From NCBI RefSeq assembly GCF_036250755.1, contig NZ_CP109583.1:3348001-3412000 (forward strand): a DNA stretch of 64,000 bases, in the 5' to 3' direction. Position 1 is the stretch's first letter; each line of letters begins with the position of its first letter. This document shows positions 60,562 to 64,000 of this stretch, in pieces. Below the pieces are notes generated by a model. It ran no database searches and was not told where the DNA came from. It saw only the letters and a program-made list of their open reading frames with translations. The position numbers and the translations under genes were made by a program. The stretch comes from Streptomyces uncialis. Its GTDB lineage: Bacteria > Actinomycetota > Actinomycetes > Streptomycetales > Streptomycetaceae.

Positions 60562-62166
60562 TCAGAACTGGAGCGCCCACGAGTCGATCTTGCCCACGTC
60601 GGCGGCGGCGTTGTCGCTCACCCTCAGCCGCCAGGTGCCGTTGGCCACCTCGGAGGAGGCGTTCACGACGTACGTGGTGTTGATGTTGTCCGTCGAACCG
60701 CCCTCCCCGTACGCCTTCACGGTGTACGCGGTGCCGTCGGGGGCGACGACCTGGACCTGGAGGTCACCGATGTAGGTGTGCTGGATGACGACCGGGACGG
60801 CGAGGGAGGACGGGGCGTTGCCCGCGACCCCGCTCACGGCGAGCGGCGACTCGGCGGTGGCGTTGTCCGCGATGGCGTAGTCGGTCAGGTTCTCGAAGCG
60901 CGGACCGGGCGGGACGACGGGGCCGCTGCCGATGTTGAGCAGCCGGTTGGGCGAGCCGGGACCCGGGTTGCCGACCACATTGGGTGTCGCGGCGGAGACC
61001 AGCGCGGCGGAGACCTGCGCGGGTGTCGCGTTCGGGTTGGCCTGGAGGTACAGCGCGGCTGCGCCCGCGACGTGCGGGGCGGCCATCGACGTACCGGAGA
61101 TGGTGTTCGTGGCCGTGTCGGTGGTGTTCCACGCCGAGGTGATCGAGGTGCCCGGCGCGAAGAGGTCCAGCACGGTCCCGTAGTTGGAGAAGCTGGAGCG
61201 GGCGTCCGTGTTGGTGGTGGAGCCGACGGTCAGCGCCTCGGTGACCCGCGCGGGCGAGAAGTTGTTGGCGTCGGCGTTGGAGTTGCCCGCGGCGACGGCG
61301 ACCGTGACACCGGCGGCGACGGCGTTGCGGACGGCCGCGTCGAGGGTCGGGTCGACCCCGCCGCCGAGGCTCAGGTTCGCGACGGCGGGCTTGACGTGGT
61401 TACGGGCCACCCAGTCGATACCGGCGACGACCTGCGCGGTGGTGCCGGAACCGGCGTTGTTGAGCACCCGGACGGCGACGATGTGCGCGTTCTTGGCGAC
61501 ACCGTGGGCGTTGCCCGCGACGGTACCGGCGACATGGGTGCCGTGGCCGTGGCCGTCCTGGGCGATGTTGTCGTTGTCGATGGCGTCGTAGCCGTTGCTG
61601 GCGGCGCCGCCGAAGTCGCTGTGGGAGATACGTACACCGGTGTCGATGATGTACGCGTTGACGCCCTGACCGGCCGCGTCGGGGTAGGTGTACCGGCTGT
61701 CGAGCGGCAGATTGCGCTGGTCGATCCGGTCGAGGCCCCAGGAGGGCGGATTGACCTGGGTGGCGTCGATGGTGAACGTCCGGTTCTGCGAGACGCTGGC
61801 CACGGCCGGGTCGGCGGCGAACTTCTTCGCCTGCGCCTCGGAGACCTTGACCGCGTAGCCGTTGAGCGCCTTGGTGTACGTGCGCTCGATGGTCGCCCCG
61901 TACTCCTTCGCGAGCGCCTTGCCCGCGGCGGAGTTCGCCCGCTCGCCGGAACGCAGCGTCACGATGTAGCTGTTGTCGATGGTGCCGGGGGCCCCGGCGT
62001 TCAGGATGGGTCCCTCCGCCCGGTCGGGTGCGGCGGTCGCCGGAAGCGCGGTGACGGCGCTCAGCAGGAGAGCGGCGGTGACGGCGGTGCCGAGGGCACC
62101 GAGGGGGGAGATTCTTCGCCGTGCGCGGTCCTGGGTGCGGAGTCCGGCATCACGAGACAGTGCCAT
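60562..62166 (-). CDS. Secreted subtilisin-like protease (S8) with inhibitor propeptide and P-domain
   Basis: This 534-residue exported protease has a long signal peptide with an Arg-rich front (QDRARRRISPLGALGTAVTA, cleavage near ATAA about 46) and an I9 propeptide (about 65-133, DNSYIVTLRSG). The S8 catalytic domain has Asp 175 in YIIDTG, His 211 in GHGTHVAG and Ser 360 in GTSMAAPHVAG. It resembles the aqualysin/proteinase K branch. A C-terminal proprotein-convertase P-domain follows (about 422-534, ENLTDYAIADNATAESPLAV, HTYIGDLQVQVVAPDGTAYT and DVGKIDSWALQF). The ATG at 62166 has GAGGAGGA nine bases upstream. It is convergent with the serpin relic and divergent from the GH65 gene. Confidence 0.95.
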   Translation of the reverse strand: MALSRDAGLRTQDRARRRISPLGALGTAVTAALLLSAVTALPATAAPDRAEGPILNAGAPGTIDNSYIVTLRSGERANSAAGKALAKEYGATIERTYTKALNGYAVKVSEAQAKKFAADPAVASVSQNRTFTIDATQVNPPSWGLDRIDQRNLPLDSRYTYPDAAGQGVNAYIIDTGVRISHSDFGGAASNGYDAIDNDNIAQDGHGHGTHVAGTVAGNAHGVAKNAHIVAVRVLNNAGSGTTAQVVAGIDWVARNHVKPAVANLSLGGGVDPTLDAAVRNAVAAGVTVAVAAGNSNADANNFSPARVTEALTVGSTTNTDARSSFSNYGTVLDLFAPGTSITSAWNTTDTATNTISGTSMAAPHVAGAAALYLQANPNATPAQVSAALVSAATPNVVGNPGPGSPNRLLNIGSGPVVPPGPRFENLTDYAIADNATAESPLAVSGVAGNAPSSLAVPVVIQHTYIGDLQVQVVAPDGTAYTVKAYGEGGSTDNINTTYVVNASSEVANGTWRLRVSDNAAADVGKIDSWALQF

Positions 62167-62444
62167 CCGAGGGGTCCTCCTCATCGATGGTGCTCTGGTG
62201 GGGGGTTGCGCGTGGTGCGGCGGACGCTCCCGGGGCGCACGGGGGTGCGGGGGTTCCGGGGGTCCGGATGAGCAGCCGTGCGAATTAGCGACAGGGTCAT
62301 GTCAATTTCTGCCGCCAAGCGAAAGGTTGGCGGTCCCATAGGATTTCCACAAGAGGCACTGTCCGGATGTAACACTCACGCCATGCGCACGCCATGACAC
62401 TCACGCCCCGGCCACACAGGCGAGGACCCACCCACCGTCCCGCG

Positions 62445-62479
62445 GTTCGCCGTTCGCCGTTCGCCGTTCGCCGTTCGCC
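62445..62479. repeat. 7-bp tandem repeat, five copies
   Basis: Five uninterrupted copies of GTTCGCC lie in the 510-base gap between the divergent subtilisin and GH65 genes. The following 110 bases contain looser repeats of GTCCCGGGCGTxxC and CGTTCGCCGTC. The AT-richer stretch 62280-62350 probably holds the protease promoter. No gene is supported in this gap. Confidence 0.9.
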
Positions 62480-62677
62480 GCTCACCCTCCCGTCCCGGGC
62501 GTCCCAGGCGTAGCCGTCCGGATGCCGGTGTCCCGGGCGTTGCCGTCCTGGCGTCGCCGTCATGAGCGTTCGCCGTCGCGGGCGTTCGCCGTCCCGCCCC
62601 TCCCCGTCCGGGTCATCCGTGGGACGACACGGCGCGCGCACCCGGGTACGACGGCACGGGCGGCCCATGGTCGGACG

Positions 62678-64000
62678 GTGACCACGCACCCCGCCCCGGA
62701 CCCCCGCCGCCCGGTTCCCCGCCGCGACCGCCGCCGTCGCCCCGGGCCAGTACCCCGTACGGCCACCCTCCTCGCGCTGACCCTCCTGCTGCCGTCGGCC
62801 CCGGCGGCCGCCCACACCCCGGCCCCGCAACTCCCGCGCACCGCCCCCGACTGCGCCACCGGCTCCCCCGCCTGGACGCCCGCCGTCGCCGAACCCACCG
62901 GTCCGGCCGACGCGTACCACCCGTACGTCGGCAACGGCTACCTCGGGGTGCGCGTCCCGCCCTCGGGAAGCGGCTACGCCGAACCGGGCGGGGCCACCGG
63001 CTGGCCGCTGTACACCCCGCGCTACGACGGCGCGTTCGTTTCCGGCCTCTACGGACGGGGCCCGGAGAACACGGCGGGGCGCGACGCGATCGCCGCGCTC
63101 CCCAACTGGACCGGCCTGGAGGTGACGGCGGGCGGGCACACGTACGACCCGGGGACCGCGGCGGACCGGTCAGGCCGGTCGGGCCGGATCACCGACTACC
63201 GGCAGGCCCTCTCCCTGCGCTGCGGATTCCTGCGCACCTCCCTCACCTGGACCGCCCCGGACGGCCGCCGCACCGACCTGGAGTACGACGTCCTGACCGA
63301 CCGCGCCGAGGCCCGTCTGGGCGCCGTACGGCTGCGGATGACCCCGCACTGGAACGGCCGCGCCGAGGTCACCGACCGGGTCGACGGCCGGGGCGCCCGC
63401 CGGATCACCCCGGCCGAGGGCGGCGGCGCGGTCGGCAAGGACTCCCTGGCGGTCACCTTCCGCACGGACGGCGACAACGACGACAGGAACGGGGGCGGAA
63501 CCAGGGACAACGGGGACGAAGGCGCGGTCGTCTCCACCCTCCGCGCGCCCGGCCCCGTCCACCCCGCCCGCCCGGCGAGCGGACTCACCGCCACCCAGCG
63601 CGCCGTGCTCGACGTCCGCGCGGGCGGGACGTACGAGATCACCAAGTACGTCGGCGTCGAAACCACGCTGACCTCCCGGACCCCGCGCGACTCCGCCCGC
63701 GAGGTGTCACTGCGCGCCGCCGCGACGGGCTGGGACGCGCTCTTCGAACGGCACACCGCCGCCTGGCGCGAACTGTGGTCCTCGGACATCGAGGTCCCGG
63801 CCGACGCCGAGCTGCAACTGTGGCTGCGCTCGGCCCAGTACGGGCTGCTGTCCGCGCTGCGCCCCGGTGCCCGTAACAGCGTCGCGCCCACCGGGCTGAG
63901 CAGCGACGACTACGCGGGCATGATCTTCTGGGACGCCGAGACCTGGATGTTCCCGGGGCTGCTCGCCACCCGCCCCGAACTCGCCCGGCCCGTGCTGGAC
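62678..64000 (+). CDS. Secreted GH65-family glycoside hydrolase/phosphorylase-like enzyme (5' part)
   Basis: The frame is open from GTG 62678 to the edge of the window, 441 codons so far, so the gene is cut only by the window. An Arg-rich front and hydrophobic LLALTLLLPSAPAAAH form a signal peptide. The mature part has the GH65 N-terminal beta-sandwich (HPYVGNGYLGVRVPPSGSGY, WPLYTPRYDG), a linker (EYDVLTDRAEARLGAVRLRM) and the beginning of the (alpha/alpha)6 barrel with the typical TGLSSDDYAGMIFWDAETWM and FPGLLATRPE. GH65 enzymes act on alpha-glucosides such as trehalose, kojibiose or maltose, either as phosphorylases or, in secreted forms, as hydrolases. The catalytic Glu lies beyond the edge. 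The start codon has only a weak ribosome site. Confidence 0.85.
   Translation, partial: MTTHPAPDPRRPVPRRDRRRRPGPVPRTATLLALTLLLPSAPAAAHTPAPQLPRTAPDCATGSPAWTPAVAEPTGPADAYHPYVGNGYLGVRVPPSGSGYAEPGGATGWPLYTPRYDGAFVSGLYGRGPENTAGRDAIAALPNWTGLEVTAGGHTYDPGTAADRSGRSGRITDYRQALSLRCGFLRTSLTWTAPDGRRTDLEYDVLTDRAEARLGAVRLRMTPHWNGRAEVTDRVDGRGARRITPAEGGGAVGKDSLAVTFRTDGDNDDRNGGGTRDNGDEGAVVSTLRAPGPVHPARPASGLTATQRAVLDVRAGGTYEITKYVGVETTLTSRTPRDSAREVSLRAAATGWDALFERHTAAWRELWSSDIEVPADAELQLWLRSAQYGLLSALRPGARNSVAPTGLSSDDYAGMIFWDAETWMFPGLLATRPELARPVLD

Noticed and set aside
1..64000. A secondary-metabolite, defence or conjugative element
   Set aside because: No polyketide, peptide-synthetase, RiPP, restriction, toxin-antitoxin, integrase or transfer genes were recognised. 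The content is mostly core metabolism, transport and regulation.

Overview
The window is a stretch of Streptomyces-type chromosome. The DNA is very GC-rich, coding frames show extreme G/C at third codon positions, GTG and TTG starts are common, and the gene content is actinobacterial: a mycothiol deacetylase, a 7Fe ferredoxin beside an actinobacterial DapC, an actinobacterial succinate dehydrogenase trio, and SpoIIE-type phosphatase and SpoIIAB-like ATPase proteins. I see no rRNA, tRNA, CRISPR array, insertion sequence or biosynthetic gene cluster. The last gene runs off the right edge.

Layout. Positions 1-9,100 hold housekeeping and envelope genes: a small secreted Lys/Ala/Gly-rich protein, dapC and fdxA, an acetyltransferase, a SirB1-type protein, a membrane-anchored peptidoglycan-binding-like protein, and mshB with a small membrane gene. 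Positions 9,200-31,150 are dominated by peptide handling: an S9 peptidase, two complete paralogous five-gene oligopeptide ABC importers (11,549-17,434 and 19,822-25,697) separated by an ECF sigma factor with a membrane partner, then typA and an unusual solute-binding lipoprotein. Positions 31,950-35,930 carry a coiled-coil protein and the succinate dehydrogenase operon. Positions 36,500-48,300 form a carbohydrate and regulatory region: a LacI regulator, an AXE1-type esterase, an NTF2-like/HMA pair divergent from a TetR regulator, an acetyltransferase, and a sugar ABC importer with a GH1 beta-glucosidase and a Tat-exported DUF3131/GH144-like enzyme. Positions 48,500-58,000 hold stress and signalling genes: a TPM-domain protein with PspA, a multi-sensor SpoIIE phosphatase with a stand-alone HATPase, a NUDIX hydrolase, a SPOR-like mini-protein and a GntR regulator. 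Positions 58,200-64,000 hold a DUF4190/septum-formation-like protein, a decayed serpin, a secreted subtilisin with a P-domain and the 5' part of a secreted GH65 enzyme.

Regulatory signals are unusually readable. A 29-bp LacI-type operator lies before the sugar importer and its half-site recurs before the lacI gene. A perfect 20-bp palindrome sits between tetR and the operon it faces. Two tandem 13-bp palindromes precede gntR. Strong hairpins end typA, fdxA, the S9 peptidase, the second peptide importer and the GH1 gene, and hairpins separate the binding-protein gene from the permease genes in both peptide importers.

The gene-free stretches are mostly not empty. A dispersed intergenic repeat family (core GCGCAGTTCCCCGCGCCCCT in either orientation, with a second motif related to GTCGCCTTCGCTTGCGC) fills at least six gaps. 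Two gaps 16.5 kb apart also share an inverted block of about 145 bp. No whole new defence or biosynthetic system is evident. The most distinctive items are the repeat family, the LacI-linked sugar locus of unknown substrate, the serpin relic facing a subtilisin gene, and the gntR promoter with its tandem operators next to a 15-copy GCACC array.
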